From positions 310,001 through 374,000 of the forward strand of contig CP084576.1 in assembly GCA_020410825.1 (NCBI GenBank): a stretch of 64,000 bases of DNA. Direction: 5' to 3'. Position 1 is the first letter of the stretch. Every line of letters starts with the position of its first letter. Under the pieces are notes generated by a model, which was given only the letters and a program-made list of their open reading frames with translations, searched no databases and had not been told where the DNA came from. A program made the position numbers and the translations under genes. Positions 1-10,040 of this stretch are shown here, piece by piece. This DNA comes from Candidatus Megaera endosymbiont of Mesostigma viride. Its GTDB lineage: Bacteria > Pseudomonadota > Alphaproteobacteria > Rickettsiales > Rickettsiaceae.

Positions 1-462
1 TTACCGGCAAATGAACCGGGTTCCTCAATTATGCCAGGTAAAGTAAATCCAACTCAGTGTGAGGCCATGACCATGGTAGCCGCTCAGGTAATGGGAAATC
101 ACGTAGCAGTTACGATTGGAGGATCCAATGGTCATTTAGAGCTGAATGTTTTTAAGCCTCTTATCATTCAGAATGTGCTCCATTCTATAAATTTACTGGC
201 TGATGCAATTACCAGTTTTGTCGATCATTGTATAGAGGGTATGGAACCGAATCGTGATAGAATAAAGGCTCTTATGGATCAGTCCTTGATGCTTGTAACT
301 GCTTTAAATCCTCATATTGGTTATGATAAAGCTGCAATTATTGCTAAAAAAGCGTATAGAGAAGGTTTATCTCTAAAAGAAGCGGCTATTCAGCTCAACT
401 TCATTTCAGAGCAGGATTTTGATAAATTTGTTGTTCCAGAGCATATGGTTGGTAAGATTTAA
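1..462 (+). CDS. fumC: Fumarate hydratase class II, C-terminal part (5' end outside window)
   Basis: Fumarase interconverts fumarate and malate in the TCA cycle in the cytosol. The frame is open from base 1, and the visible part begins with the fumarase/aspartase superfamily signature [11 protein letters not shown] followed by TQCEA, the loop that closes over the substrate. The remaining residues match the C-terminal helical region of class II fumarases, including [11 protein letters not shown]. The protein ends at a TAA at 460-462. The start and the N-terminal two thirds lie upstream of the window. It converges on gltX, with a hairpin between the two genes. Class II identity is secure from the signature and the [11 protein letters not shown] segment, which separate it from aspartase. 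Confidence 0.95.
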   Translation, partial: LPANEPGSSIMPGKVNPTQCEAMTMVAAQVMGNHVAVTIGGSNGHLELNVFKPLIIQNVLHSINLLADAITSFVDHCIEGMEPNRDRIKALMDQSLMLVTALNPHIGYDKAAIIAKKAYREGLSLKEAAIQLNFISEQDFDKFVVPEHMVGKI

Positions 463-489
463 ATTACTAGCTGTAGGCGCCTTTTTATT

Positions 490-532
490 TATAGCATATC
501 AATTTGTCTATACCTTAATTTGATATGCTATA
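490..532. terminator. Inverted repeat between convergent fumC and gltX
   Basis: A perfect 13-bp inverted repeat (490-502 with 520-532, arms TATAGCATATCAA / TTGATATGCTATA) encloses a 17-nt loop. It sits 28 bases after the fumC stop and between two convergent genes, where a bidirectional terminator would be expected. There is no long T run directly after either arm, so rho-independent termination is only inferred. Confidence 0.45.
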
Positions 533-623
533 TGTGAGAAACTCTGTTAACTATGGCAAATTTCTAACTTAAACCTAGTATTGCAGTGTAGGGGGTGACT
601 CGATAAGACAACTTCTTTCTCTC

Positions 624-1955
624 TTAACTTTTTAGTCTTCTGAGTATCTCTTCTCTACTTAAAAGAGGGAGTAAATTTTTTAGTTCTGGCCCATTATTCA
701 TACCGGTTAAAGCAAGCCTGAGGGGCATAAATAAATCCTTGCCTTTCTTCCCAGATTTTTCAGAAATTGATTTAGTCCAATTAGTCCACGTATTTTGATT
801 AATAATTTCTGGTAAAGTTTCCGCAGCGATAATCAAAATATTGTGATCTGTAACTTCCACTTTTTTAGGATTTGTATAAATTTCCCACCAATCCTTAATA
901 TCGGATATTTTTTGTAAATTTGGCCTCACGGCACACCAGAATTTTTCATCTATCTGATCAAGATCTAGTTGATGAAGTCTTTCTTTAACATCTTGATATT
1001 CACAGTGAATAACTAATTTATGATTAAGAATTTCTAGCTCTTCAGGCAAATATGTTGTAGGGCTTTTTGAGTAAGTTGAAATATCAAATTTATCTAATAA
1101 CTGTTGTAGGTTGTAGTTTGGTACTACATTGTTTGAAGAGCCAACTAATGCAAAAAAGCTATTTATGGCCATTGCTTCTAACCCTTTATTATCCCGAAGG
1201 TTTGCAATATCGAAACCTCCTTCCCGTTTTGAGATTTTATCATCTTTAGCTTTAACCAGGCTTAAATGTCCGAAATCCGGAGCTTTTGTTCCAAAAGCTT
1301 CGAACATTTGAATTTGAATAGCCGTATTACTGACATGATCTTCACCACGGATAATATGGGATATTTTATAATCAATATCGTCGATAGTAGAACACAACAT
1401 ATAAGTCATAGTACCATCGCCGCGGATGATAATAGGATCACTTAGGTTACTTCCCTGATAGTTTATGATTCCTTTTACCATATCGTGCCATTTTATCTCA
1501 GAATCCTGAACCATAAATCTATAATGTGGTTTTCTACCCATTTTTTCATAAGCGGCTATTTGATCCCGAGTCAGCTTTAAAGATGCCCTATCATATATAG
1601 GAGGTAACCCGCGAGATAACTGAAGTTTTCTTTTTATAGCTAATTCTTCGGGAGTTTCATAACATGGGTATAGCCTTCCGCTATGTAAGAGCTTTTCTTT
1701 AGCAATTAGATAATTATTTAACCTGCTATTCTGGTTAAAGCTTTCGTCCCATTCTAGGCCCAGCCATTTTAGGTCTCTAATAATTGCATTTTTATATTCT
1801 TCAGTACTTCTTGTAATATCGGTATCGTCGATTCGGAGGATAAATTTGCCATTATATTTGCGGGCATATAACCAGTTAATAAGAGCAGTACGTGCATTTC
1901 CTATATGTAAAAACCCAGTAGGAGAAGGGGCAAATCTAGTAATAACTTTTTTCAT
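624..1955 (-). CDS. gltX: Glutamyl-tRNA synthetase (one of the rickettsial GltX types)
   Basis: Class I aminoacyl-tRNA synthetase that charges glutamate onto tRNA. The 443-residue protein starts with [17 protein letters not shown], so the HIGH motif is HIGN at residues 17-20. The KMSKS-type motif is KISKR at residues 240-244. LRIDDTD near residue 40 is the usual glutamate-site segment. Rickettsiales commonly carry two gltX genes because they lack GlnRS, and one of them glutamylates tRNA-Gln for amidation by GatCAB. The sequence alone does not say which paralogue this is. It is somewhat shorter than the roughly 470 residues common in the family. It lies downstream of uup on the same strand with a 186-bp gap. 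Confidence 0.93.
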   Translation of the reverse strand: MKKVITRFAPSPTGFLHIGNARTALINWLYARKYNGKFILRIDDTDITRSTEEYKNAIIRDLKWLGLEWDESFNQNSRLNNYLIAKEKLLHSGRLYPCYETPEELAIKRKLQLSRGLPPIYDRASLKLTRDQIAAYEKMGRKPHYRFMVQDSEIKWHDMVKGIINYQGSNLSDPIIIRGDGTMTYMLCSTIDDIDYKISHIIRGEDHVSNTAIQIQMFEAFGTKAPDFGHLSLVKAKDDKISKREGGFDIANLRDNKGLEAMAINSFFALVGSSNNVVPNYNLQQLLDKFDISTYSKSPTTYLPEELEILNHKLVIHCEYQDVKERLHQLDLDQIDEKFWCAVRPNLQKISDIKDWWEIYTNPKKVEVTDHNILIIAAETLPEIINQNTWTNWTKSISEKSGKKGKDLFMPLRLALTGMNNGPELKNLLPLLSREEILRRLKS

Positions 1956-2141
1956 ATAAAAATGGTTTTTTATTTATCCTTAATAATTTTAGCTGCTCTT
2001 AACTAGCGCCTTTTAAGTTGCTATATAGAAAAAGTGATAAAAATCTTAACTGTGCAGGCATCGTAATCTAGTTATATTACAACTGTCAATAAATAAATTT
2101 GATGCCTATTTTTATTTATCCTTTTACTAAAACCTATTACG

Positions 2142-3941
2142 TTATTCCATATTTTCAATTTCTAGCCACTGGCGCATTCTGTTATCAAGGAGCTTCTTGT
2201 TTTCTTCGAGTTTTTTAGAATATTCGTAAAAAATTTCAGGGTTTTTGAGATATAAATCACCGTCCATTAATTTGGTTTCAAAGTCTGCAATATTATTTTC
2301 TATTTCTTCGATTTCTTTCGGTAAAACTTCCAGTAACCTTTGGTACTTGTAACTTAATTTTGTACTTTTTTTTGAACTTTCCAAAGCAGGGATGTCGATT
2401 TTCTTTTTTTCTTTATTATCGGTTTTTAAATTAGGGTTATTAACTTTTTTATAAAATTTTAAATAATCTTCATATCCTCCATAAAGGTCTACAATTGTAT
2501 CTCCTGTAAAAACTAGACTTCTCGTAACTAATCTTTCTAGAAAATCCCGATCATGGCTGACAATCATTAAAGTACCGTCATACTCGGCAAGTATTTCAAG
2601 TAACATCTCTAGACTGTCTGTATCTAGATCGTTAGTTGGTTCGTCTAGAATCAAAAAGTTGCCTGGAGAAATCAATGCTTTGGCAAGGAGTAATCTATTT
2701 GATTCTCCTCCGGATAAAGTAGACACTTTGTCATTGATAATTCGTGGATCAAACATGAAATTTTTTAAATAGGCGGCAACGTGCATGGTTTGATTTTTTA
2801 AAAATACTTGATCGCCGCCGTTAGGGCAAAGGGTCAGTTTAATGGAATGTTCTTTATTTAGCTCTGTTCTATATTGATCAAAATAAGTTATTTCGAGATT
2901 AGTTCCATGTTTAACTTTTCCTTCTATGGGAGTCAATTCTTTGGTAAGGATTTTTATTAATGTCGATTTCCCTGAACCGTTTGGCCCAATAACTCCAATT
3001 TTTTCTCCTTTCTTTACTTTAAAGCTAAAATTATGAAAAATGTTTTTCGATTCGTAATTAAAAGAAATATTCTCAGTTTCTATAATAAATTGAGCCTTTT
3101 TGGCTTCCTGATTAAGTTCAATCTGTAATTTTGCCTTAGCATCTCTTAGCTTTACCTGGTGGGTTCTTAAACTGTCTCGTAACCTATGTAAATTTGCTAA
3201 TCTTTTTTGATTTCTTTTTCTTCTTGCGGTAACTCCCGTATTGAGCCAGTCTTTTTCCATTTCCAATTTACGGGTCATCTTCCGAAGAGAAGCTTCCTCT
3301 TCTGCTATAATTTCCTCTCGCCACTGATCATAATGCTTAAATCCCTTGTTTGATTTTCTAAGCTCTGCTCTATCTATCCACCACACTTTATTAGTTGTAT
3401 TTTCCTGGAAAGCACGGTCATGGCTGATACAAACAATCGCTCCGGCATATGATTTTACATATTCTTCCAGCCATTCAATTGCAGTAATGTCTAAATGGTT
3501 AGTTGGTTCATCTAGCAAAAGAATATCAGGCTGGTCTACAAGAGTTTTTGCTAAAAATGCTCTGCGAATTTGACCACCAGAACAATTCTTTAATTTTAAA
3601 TTTCCATTAATTTGTAATTTGTTCAGAATAATATCTGCAAGATATCTGTTTTCTTCTGGCTTTTTTACTCCCTCTAAAACAAATTCGTATATACTGTAAT
3701 TAGTTTCAGTAATAACATCTTGTTTTAAATAACCAATATCAGTTACTGGATTCTTAAATAATTCGCCGCTATCAAGTTCATATTCTCCTGCAATTACCTT
3801 CATTAGGCTGGATTTTCCTGAGCCATTTCTTCCCACTAAACAAATTTTATCCCCTGGATATACATATAAGTCTAAGGAAGAAAGGACAGTTTTATCGGCA
3901 AAACTTAAATTACCGTCTTTAATATAAAAAATAGGTGTCAT
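2142..3941 (-). CDS. uup: ABC-F family ATPase, Uup-like
   Basis: A soluble ABC-F protein with two ATP-binding cassettes and no membrane segment. This family acts on ribosomes, and Uup also affects transposon excision and ribosome biogenesis. Cassette one has Walker A GRNGSGKSS (37-45), the signature at 120-124 and Walker B with DEPTNHLD near 145. Cassette two has GPNGSGKST (319-327), SGGES (410-414) and DEPTNDLD (433-440). Between them, residues about 205-275 form the charged arm/linker helices typical of ABC-F. The last 70 residues form a charged coiled coil, the C-terminal domain that separates Uup from EttA. Length 599 is normal. The start ATG at 3941 has no strong Shine-Dalgarno. Confidence 0.9.
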   Translation of the reverse strand: MTPIFYIKDGNLSFADKTVLSSLDLYVYPGDKICLVGRNGSGKSSLMKVIAGEYELDSGELFKNPVTDIGYLKQDVITETNYSIYEFVLEGVKKPEENRYLADIILNKLQINGNLKLKNCSGGQIRRAFLAKTLVDQPDILLLDEPTNHLDITAIEWLEEYVKSYAGAIVCISHDRAFQENTTNKVWWIDRAELRKSNKGFKHYDQWREEIIAEEEASLRKMTRKLEMEKDWLNTGVTARRKRNQKRLANLHRLRDSLRTHQVKLRDAKAKLQIELNQEAKKAQFIIETENISFNYESKNIFHNFSFKVKKGEKIGVIGPNGSGKSTLIKILTKELTPIEGKVKHGTNLEITYFDQYRTELNKEHSIKLTLCPNGGDQVFLKNQTMHVAAYLKNFMFDPRIINDKVSTLSGGESNRLLLAKALISPGNFLILDEPTNDLDTDSLEMLLEILAEYDGTLMIVSHDRDFLERLVTRSLVFTGDTIVDLYGGYEDYLKFYKKVNNPNLKTDNKEKKKIDIPALESSKKSTKLSYKYQRLLEVLPKEIEEIENNIADFETKLMDGDLYLKNPEIFYEYSKKLEENKKLLDNRMRQWLEIENME

Positions 3942-4158
3942 AGTATAAACATTTGGTATAAAATTAGCAGAGCTACTTAGCTATAATAAGGCAAGTTATA
4001 TCGAAAACTACTTTTTATAATAATGAATAAATAGACTCAAAAATTTTTGCACAAAGGATTTAAAATATTTTTTTGTTAATAGCTGCTGCGCTATCTACTT
4101 GCATTCTTATTTTAATTTTATATTTTGTAAAAATAAATAAAAAATTTATCTGTAATAA

Positions 4159-5160
4159 ATGACTATGCAGTTTGATGTTGTAATAATAGGGGCAGGACCT
4201 TCCGGTTTATTTAGTGCTTTTCAAGCTGGTATGCTTGGAATGAAATCAGCAATAATTGATTCCTTAGAAGCTGTTGGTGGGCAATGTTCTGCTCTTTATC
4301 CGGAAAAACCAATTTATGATATTCCGGCCTATCCGGAAATTATTTCACAAAATCTTGTAGATAAATTGTATCAGCAAGCAGCACCTTTTTCGCCACAATA
4401 TTTCTTATCACAACAGGTAGTTGAATTAGAAAGTTGCAGTGATTTTTTTAAACTTAAGACTTCCGCCCAAAACGAAATACAAGCAAAAGTTGTAGTCATT
4501 GCTGCTGGAGCAGGATCTTTTGGTCCAAACAGGCCACCGTTAGAAAATATAGAAACATATGAAGGAAAATCAGTTTTTTATTTAGTAACAAATAGGGAAA
4601 ATTTTGCCGGTAAAAATATAGTTATTGCGGGAGGAGGCGATTCAGCTCTTGATTGGGCAATATCGCTATCGGAAATAGCTGATGTTTCGATTGTCCATAG
4701 AAGAAACAAGTTTAGAGCTGCCCCTGCAACTGTACAAAAAATTTATGAGCTTGAGGCTCTGGGTAAAATTAGAATGGTTACTAATTATCAACTTGATGGG
4801 TTAATAGGAAAAGATGGTATCCTAGAAGAGGTAATTGTTGCTGACTTAGACGGTAATAAAAAACCATTAAAGGCAGATATCTTATTACCGTTTTTTGGCC
4901 TAGCTCAGAATTTAGGGCCAATTTTAGATTTTGGCCTCGATATAAATAACCATCATATTAAAGTAAATTATCCTTATTTTGAAACCAATATAAAAGGTAT
5001 ATATGCGGTCGGTGATGTAGCTACGTACGAAGGTAAACTAAAACTAATACTAACTAGTTTTGCAGAAAGTGCTTCTGCTTTGCACCATGCTTATTCTAGA
5101 GTTTTTGACGGTAAGGCTTTACATTTTGAATATTCAACTACTAAAGGAATAAAAAGGTAA
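4159..5160 (+). CDS. Thioredoxin-reductase-like ferredoxin--NADP+ reductase
   Basis: FAD-dependent pyridine-nucleotide oxidoreductase of 333 residues. An FAD-binding Rossmann motif GAGPSG lies at 11-16 and an NADP-binding GGGDSALDW at 158-166. The second FAD motif, containing GDVATYEGK, lies near residue 290. The redox CxxC of true thioredoxin reductase is absent, and the N-terminal stretch [15 protein letters not shown] is characteristic of the TrxR-like ferredoxin reductases found across Rickettsiales. It probably delivers electrons from NADPH to ferredoxin. It is directly followed by folD with no intervening base (TAA then ATG), so the two are probably cotranscribed. It diverges from uup across a 217-bp AT-rich gap. 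Confidence 0.88.
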   Translation: MTMQFDVVIIGAGPSGLFSAFQAGMLGMKSAIIDSLEAVGGQCSALYPEKPIYDIPAYPEIISQNLVDKLYQQAAPFSPQYFLSQQVVELESCSDFFKLKTSAQNEIQAKVVVIAAGAGSFGPNRPPLENIETYEGKSVFYLVTNRENFAGKNIVIAGGGDSALDWAISLSEIADVSIVHRRNKFRAAPATVQKIYELEALGKIRMVTNYQLDGLIGKDGILEEVIVADLDGNKKPLKADILLPFFGLAQNLGPILDFGLDINNHHIKVNYPYFETNIKGIYAVGDVATYEGKLKLILTSFAESASALHHAYSRVFDGKALHFEYSTTKGIKR

Positions 5161-6045
5161 ATGATAAAAGAGGCTATCTTAATAGATGGAAAATACCATG
5201 CCGATCTAATATTAGAGAAGCTAAAAAAAAATATTGAATATCAAAAAAAGGAAAATAATCTGGTAGCAAAACTGGCTATCATTCTAGTCGGCTCAGATCC
5301 TGCGAGTGCTATTTACGTTAGAAATAAGATTAGTGCTGCAAGAAAAATAGGTATAGATACTGAATTGAAGAACTTTGAAGAGAATATTAGCGAAAAAACT
5401 TTACTCGGTGAAATTTTGCGGATGAATTTGGATAATTCAATTTCAGGTATAATAGTCCAGCTGCCGTTGCCTAAGCAGATTTCCAAGGAAAAAGTAATAA
5501 ATGCTATTGATCCTGCTAAGGATGTAGATGGGTTTCACCCTTTTAATGTGGGTGTTTTAAATAGCGGTTATAGCGGTGGGTTTATACCATGTACGGCAAG
5601 AGGCTGTCTTGAGCTTATTAAACTTACCCAGATTAACCTAGAGGGTAAAAATGTAGCGATTGTTGGTCGTTCAAATATCGTTGGTAGGCCGTTAGCGGCA
5701 TTATTAAACAGAGAAGATGCTACTGTTACTTTATGCCATTCCAAAACAACAAATCTAGCTAGCATTACTTCTAATGCTGATATAGTTGTTACTGCAATTG
5801 GTAAGCCGCAGTTTTTTTCCTCGGAATATTTTTCAGAGAAAGCTATAGTAATTGATGTCGGGATAAATAGAATTAGATTGGAAGCTAATTATAAATTAGT
5901 GGGTGATGTTGCGTTTGAATCAGTAAAAAATAAAGTAAGCTATATCACACCTGTTCCCGGAGGAGTAGGACCGATGACTATTGCCTATTTACTTACCAAC
6001 ACATTTGAAGCTATGATGAGAAATAAGAACAAAAGCATTAAGTAA
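5161..6045 (+). CDS. folD: Bifunctional methylenetetrahydrofolate dehydrogenase / methenyltetrahydrofolate cyclohydrolase
   Basis: FolD interconverts 5,10-methylene-, 5,10-methenyl- and 10-formyl-tetrahydrofolate using NADP. The 294-residue length is typical. The conserved YVRNK places the catalytic lysine at residue 56, the same position as in E. coli FolD. PLPKQI, DVDGFHP and [14 protein letters not shown] (the NADP-binding loop) follow, and the C-terminus has [10 protein letters not shown], the second family signature. The start ATG abuts the upstream reductase stop, so translational coupling is likely. ThyX, present elsewhere in the window, consumes the methylene-THF this enzyme handles. 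FolD then makes formyl-THF for initiator tRNA. Confidence 0.96.
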   Translation: MIKEAILIDGKYHADLILEKLKKNIEYQKKENNLVAKLAIILVGSDPASAIYVRNKISAARKIGIDTELKNFEENISEKTLLGEILRMNLDNSISGIIVQLPLPKQISKEKVINAIDPAKDVDGFHPFNVGVLNSGYSGGFIPCTARGCLELIKLTQINLEGKNVAIVGRSNIVGRPLAALLNREDATVTLCHSKTTNLASITSNADIVVTAIGKPQFFSSEYFSEKAIVIDVGINRIRLEANYKLVGDVAFESVKNKVSYITPVPGGVGPMTIAYLLTNTFEAMMRNKNKSIK

Positions 6046-6053
6046 AAGCAATA

Positions 6054-6821
6054 ATGGATGAAAGATTTATCTCAAACCTCAAGGATATAATTATTGAAGC
6101 TGGTAAAATATCTATAAGTTTAAGAGACGAAGGGCTAATAGTTAAACGTAAAAAAGACAGTTCTCCTGTTACTAATGCTGATATAGAAATTAGTAATTTC
6201 ATTTATTCAGAATTAACAAAATTAGATCAAGCAATACCTATCATATGTGAAGAACAACCGTTGAAAGATGTGGTAGGTAAAGAAATGATTTGGCTTGTAG
6301 ATCCAATTGACGGAACTAGAAGTTATATAAAAGGTATGGATAGTTTTACAGTTAATATTGCTCTGATTATCCATCAAGTTCCTATAATTGGTCTAATTTA
6401 TCAACCAACTTCCAGAAAGCTATATTTTACAAATCATAAGGAAGAGTTTTGTTTGGAGAAAAATGGAAATATTGTGGAAATATTAAGAAGAGAAGATAAA
6501 AACTTTATTGCCGTAGTTAGTTCTAGAAATTTTAACTATAAAACTGAAAAATATATTCAGGATAAAGGTTTTTCGGAAGTAATTAGCATACCAAGTTCTA
6601 TAAAACTTTGTATGATTGCTGAGGGTTCTGTAGATGTGTATCCTAAATTTGGTTCAACAATGGAATGGGATACTGCAGCCGGTCATGCTCTTATAAGGGC
6701 GGCGGGAGGTACAGTAATAGATAATAATACCGGTAAAACTTTATTATATAACACAAAAAATCACTTTAAAAATCCTGACTTTATAGCATTCAATCAGAAA
6801 TATAGATATCTTGATAACTAG
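6054..6821 (+). CDS. cysQ: 3'(2'),5'-bisphosphate nucleotidase, inositol-phosphatase family
   Basis: A Mg-dependent phosphatase of the inositol monophosphatase fold that most likely removes the 3' phosphate from PAP. Metal ligands are visible as EE at 66-67, and D83 and D86 within WLVDPIDGTRSYIKG, plus the C-terminal EWDTAAGHALIRAAGG segment with its metal-binding aspartate. PVTNADIEIS near residue 38 is the usual N-terminal family block. Length 255 is normal for CysQ. It starts 8 bases after folD, so the reductase, folD and cysQ form one apparent operon. Other inositol-phosphatase family substrates cannot be fully excluded. Confidence 0.87.
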   Translation: MDERFISNLKDIIIEAGKISISLRDEGLIVKRKKDSSPVTNADIEISNFIYSELTKLDQAIPIICEEQPLKDVVGKEMIWLVDPIDGTRSYIKGMDSFTVNIALIIHQVPIIGLIYQPTSRKLYFTNHKEEFCLEKNGNIVEILRREDKNFIAVVSSRNFNYKTEKYIQDKGFSEVISIPSSIKLCMIAEGSVDVYPKFGSTMEWDTAAGHALIRAAGGTVIDNNTGKTLLYNTKNHFKNPDFIAFNQKYRYLDN

Positions 6822-6835
6822 AAAGATTTAAGTTT

Positions 6836-6869
6836 AGTCCTTATCCTGCGCTAGGCATAAATAAGGACT
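6836..6869. terminator. Hairpin between convergent cysQ and outer-membrane protein gene
   Basis: A perfect 9-bp inverted repeat AGTCCTTAT / ATAAGGACT (6836-6844 with 6861-6869) surrounds a loop that can form a further CCT/AGG stem. It is 15 bases after the cysQ stop and between convergent genes. It lacks a T run, so its role as a bidirectional terminator is inferred from position. Confidence 0.4.
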
Positions 6870-6946
6870 GACTGGAAACATTATAAGCAAGTATATTTTT
6901 ATCGTTTTTACGCTTACTTATCTTAGAGAATGTTTAACGTGCTAAT

Positions 6947-7636
6947 TTAAAAATTATATTTAAAACCAATAGAAATTACTGGGAAGAATTTTAGATATTT
7001 TTTAACGCGTTTAAGAGCGGCATTAGCATCACGATTCAAATCATCAATTGTACTTTGCTGCTGGGCAGCCAATCCGGTTGCAGAAACTTTTATTTTTTCT
7101 TTGCCTTGGTACATTACGCCCGCTTCTGCGTTAAAACTCCAAGCCTTATTGTTAATAAAAGAGCTATCATACCCAATAGCAACTATAGGAGCAATTTTAT
7201 TGGTCATAGTTAATTTTGCTTTAACCGTACCTAGGCTAGCTGGTTGATAGGTGGTATTATATATTTTTACGGGCTTATTAGGTGTTGCGGTAGCAGTAAC
7301 TTTGTTATCATTATAAGCAATACCTGCAGAAATACGGAAACCAGATTCTGGAAATGGATGATAATCAAGCAGTAATGGAACTGTTAATAGATTCAACTTT
7401 CCTTTATAGTCTAGCGAACCTTTTTTCATTGAGTGTTTGTAATAGAAGTAATTAGTTGCTATGCGCCCATATAAACTATCAGTAAATGGTGTTCTTCCTT
7501 CCAGACTAAATCCAGTTGTTCCAATATTAGCACCAATAGCCAGTTTGCTTTTTGTCATATTATCAGCATAGCTAGTAGTACTAATGAAAGTAGAAATTGC
7601 CAGTATACTAAAGGTTTTTAATAATTTTTTTTCCAT
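6947..7636 (-). CDS. Outer-membrane beta-barrel protein (unassigned, OmpW/Opa-like)
   Basis: A 229-residue exported protein. Residues 1-24 are a Sec signal peptide (MEKK, a hydrophobic core, then SYA before DNM). The mature part has alternating hydrophobic strands, repeated short turns and a terminal GFKYNF, where the last Phe is the usual BamA recognition signature of outer-membrane barrels. Strands such as KLAIGANIGTTGFSLEGR and YGRIATNYFYYK suggest about eight strands, with an Ala/Gln-rich loop near residues 190-215. No catalytic motif is visible. Such small barrels are common surface proteins in Rickettsiales. The exact family is not recognised; OmpW or Opa-like porin superfamily is the best guess. 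Confidence 0.75.
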   Translation of the reverse strand: MEKKLLKTFSILAISTFISTTSYADNMTKSKLAIGANIGTTGFSLEGRTPFTDSLYGRIATNYFYYKHSMKKGSLDYKGKLNLLTVPLLLDYHPFPESGFRISAGIAYNDNKVTATATPNKPVKIYNTTYQPASLGTVKAKLTMTNKIAPIVAIGYDSSFINNKAWSFNAEAGVMYQGKEKIKVSATGLAAQQQSTIDDLNRDANAALKRVKKYLKFFPVISIGFKYNF

Positions 7637-7942
7637 AATTTTTACTTTTTCTATATAATTTTGTTATCAATCAAATAGCGTTTGAGTTGAAAGATTGTTT
7701 AAGGTTAGCAATATAAAAAACAAGCTAAAAACAATCAACAATTTTACTACTTACTTCTCAAACTTCTTATCTCTATTGTGACAATTTTGCTTCAAATTGT
7801 TTAAAAAAATTAATTATTTACAATCAAGGTGATTAAATTATACCAATAGTTTAATCGCTGAATTAGGAGGACATAAGAATAGAATGGCTAAATACTATTA
7901 TTTAACCTAAAATATCACTTAAGTTTAAATGGATATTTCTAG
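7637..7942. other. Divergent intergenic region (306 bp) upstream of outer-membrane gene and CCA enzyme
   Basis: No gene is supported here. It separates divergent genes and so should hold both promoters. A strong Shine-Dalgarno-like AGGAGG at 7865-7870 is followed 13 bases later by an ATG opening only eight codons, so it does not serve a visible gene. A possible plus-strand promoter is listed separately. Confidence 0.5.
7817..7844 (+). promoter_or_regulatory. Possible promoter for CCA-adding enzyme
   Basis: TTTACA at 7817-7822 and TATACC at 7839-7844 are separated by 16 bases, about 100 bases before the CCA-enzyme start. Four to five of six bases match consensus in each box. In DNA this AT-rich such matches occur by chance, so confidence is low. 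Confidence 0.3.
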
Positions 7943-9154
7943 ATGGTAGAGCTAAAAAGGAAGCTAAATATAAAGTCAAATAATTATTTATCTGTTTTAG
8001 AAATTATAAATTCTAAAAACCATAAAGCTCGATTAGTTGGTGGTGTAGTCCGAGATGCTATTCTAGGCATAGAATCCCAGGATGTTGATATTATAACTAC
8101 AATGTTGCCAGAAGAGCTAATAAAAGTTTTTAGATCATTAGGGCATAAAGCAATTCCAACAGGTATTAAATTTGGTACTGTTTCTATATTATATGATGGA
8201 GAGCTATTTGAAGTAACAACTTTAAGAAAAGATATAAGCTCGGATGGTAGACATGCTAAAGTTGAATATACTAAAGATTTCTACATTGATGCGCTTCGCA
8301 GGGATTTTACAATTAATGCGCTAAGTTATTGTCCGTTTGAAGAGAAGGTATATGATTATTTCAATGGTATTGAACACTTAACATTAGGGTGTGTAAAGTT
8401 TATAGGTGACCCAGAGTTACGCATTCAAGAAGATTATTTGAGAATATTACGCTTTTTTAGGTTTTTTGGCAAATTTGGCAAAAAGATGGATCAAAATAGC
8501 CTAGAGGCTTGTATAAAATATAGGTCTTTTATAAAAAAATTATCTAGAGAAAGAATAAAATCAGAACTTAATTTGATTTTCAGCTTGCCGAATTACTGTG
8601 ATATAATTGGTTTAATGAATGATTGCTCTATTTTACAGGAAGTTCTTCCAATATCTCATATTTTAGGCCTTGAAAAATTTGTGATTGGCAAAGAGATAGC
8701 AAAAAGATTAGATGTATTATTGAGTAATGAAACTAAATATGCTTTATTGTTTGCTCTAGGTAATAATGGTATTAGTTATACCCAGTTAATTAACTTAAAA
8801 TTTTCTAGAGCTGAAGCTCGCCATATTGATAAATTATTGGCTATAAAGGATGACAATATAGAGGAAAGTTTTTTAAAAAAAATATGGGTCGAGAATGATA
8901 ATTTTGCGCAGTTTTTTATTTTTTTAGCGGCGTTATGTGAAGAAAAAGAAAAGATTGAAAATGTATTTTTACAGTTGCAAAACCAGCCAAAACAGCTTTT
9001 TCCAATTAATGGAGGGGACATTGCAGCTCTTGGAATTAGCCCTGCCGAAAGAGGGAGAGAACTTAGATATTTAAAAGAAAAATGGATCAAAAGTAATTTT
9101 GAATTAACAAGGCACAGTTTAATTAAGATGTTGAAGCAAAAAAATGAAAAGTAA
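7943..9154 (+). CDS. CCA tRNA nucleotidyltransferase / poly(A) polymerase family
   Basis: Class II nucleotidyltransferase that adds or repairs the CCA end of tRNAs. The N-terminus carries LVGGVVRDAILG (31-42) and a DxD metal pair at residues 47 and 49 (DVDI). EVTTLRKD and GRHAKVEYT follow, then RRDFTINAL, the conserved flexible-loop/nucleotide-recognition region, and RILRFFRF, the RNA-binding domain start. Length 403 fits the alphaproteobacterial CCA enzymes, which are often annotated pcnB or cca without distinction. No HD domain is evident. The 3' end overlaps the downstream znuA-like gene by 11 bases, indicating cotranscription. Confidence 0.88.
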   Translation: MVELKRKLNIKSNNYLSVLEIINSKNHKARLVGGVVRDAILGIESQDVDIITTMLPEELIKVFRSLGHKAIPTGIKFGTVSILYDGELFEVTTLRKDISSDGRHAKVEYTKDFYIDALRRDFTINALSYCPFEEKVYDYFNGIEHLTLGCVKFIGDPELRIQEDYLRILRFFRFFGKFGKKMDQNSLEACIKYRSFIKKLSRERIKSELNLIFSLPNYCDIIGLMNDCSILQEVLPISHILGLEKFVIGKEIAKRLDVLLSNETKYALLFALGNNGISYTQLINLKFSRAEARHIDKLLAIKDDNIEESFLKKIWVENDNFAQFFIFLAALCEEKEKIENVFLQLQNQPKQLFPINGGDIAALGISPAERGRELRYLKEKWIKSNFELTRHSLIKMLKQKNEK

Positions 9155-9983
9155 AATAAAATGGTTAATAGCTCTAATAATAATTTTTTCTGGCAGGACT
9201 TTTGTATATGCTAACCCAAATATTGTAGTGACTATAACTCCGATAGCAAGTCTTGTTTCCATGCTGACAAAAGATAAAGCTGATATTGTAGTGTTGGATA
9301 AAGCAGGGGGCTGCCCACATCATCATCATGCTAAACCAAGTGATAAATTAGCAATAGATAATTCTGACATGATTATTTACATTGATGAGGATTTTGATAG
9401 TTTAATCTCTCCGTTACTTTCTAATTACCGTGGCAAAAAAGTGAGCATTAGTGAGTTTGGGTCTATTGATTTTAAGAGCCTCGAAGGGGGAATTAATTGG
9501 CATTTTTGGCTTGATTTAAATAATGCTAAAGAGCTTCAAAAACAACTCGCAGCAATTATTATCCAGGCTTTTCCTGAAATAAAACATGATGTTCAGGAAA
9601 ATTTAAAAGAAGCATTAATTAAAATTGAAGAACTTGATAAATTAAAAAAGTATAAACTAGCAAACCTTGCCTCTGTAGCGTTACTAAGTGATAGTTTGGA
9701 ACATTTTTTTAAATCCATAAAAAATTCGCAATTGCATATTTTTCAAACGTCCAACACTAGCTTAAAAAATATGAAAAAATTGGATAATGCGCTAAGCTCT
9801 GATAATATAAAATGTATAATATTAGAAATTGATCAGAATGCTGAATTATATAAAAAATATAACAAAATAGTTGTTCAATTTGATAGTGAAAACTGGACTT
9901 TAAACGAAAATTTGGGGGGTGTTGACGGAATATTTATTGATAAATATTCTAAAATGATTAATCAATTAAATGTATGTAAATAG
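9144..9983 (+). CDS. znuA: ZnuA-like zinc ABC-transporter substrate-binding protein
   Basis: Periplasmic metal-binding protein of cluster A-I. Residues 1-23 form a Sec signal peptide ending around VYANP, and the mature start IVVTITPIASLVSML is typical of ZnuA. A short His-rich loop HHHH lies at 59-62, and H120 in NWHFWLDLNNA matches the second zinc ligand region. At the position where the third His (usually in an HDAY-type motif) is expected, this protein has LLSDSLEHFF, so the ligand seems changed or shifted. Length 279 is slightly short. No znuB or znuC is adjacent; in Rickettsiales the three are often dispersed. It overlaps the CCA-enzyme gene by 11 bases. Confidence 0.8.
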   Translation: MKSKIKWLIALIIIFSGRTFVYANPNIVVTITPIASLVSMLTKDKADIVVLDKAGGCPHHHHAKPSDKLAIDNSDMIIYIDEDFDSLISPLLSNYRGKKVSISEFGSIDFKSLEGGINWHFWLDLNNAKELQKQLAAIIIQAFPEIKHDVQENLKEALIKIEELDKLKKYKLANLASVALLSDSLEHFFKSIKNSQLHIFQTSNTSLKNMKKLDNALSSDNIKCIILEIDQNAELYKKYNKIVVQFDSENWTLNENLGGVDGIFIDKYSKMINQLNVCK

Positions 9984-10040
9984 ATTATTATTAGTAGGTA
10001 GGAATAAAGTTATTAATGATGATTAGGGAAATTTTAATTA

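Noticed and set aside
7861..7910. Strong AGGAGG upstream of the CCA-enzyme gene
   Set aside because: The following ATG opens only eight codons and the spacing is 13 bases. A leader peptide is possible but nothing supports it.
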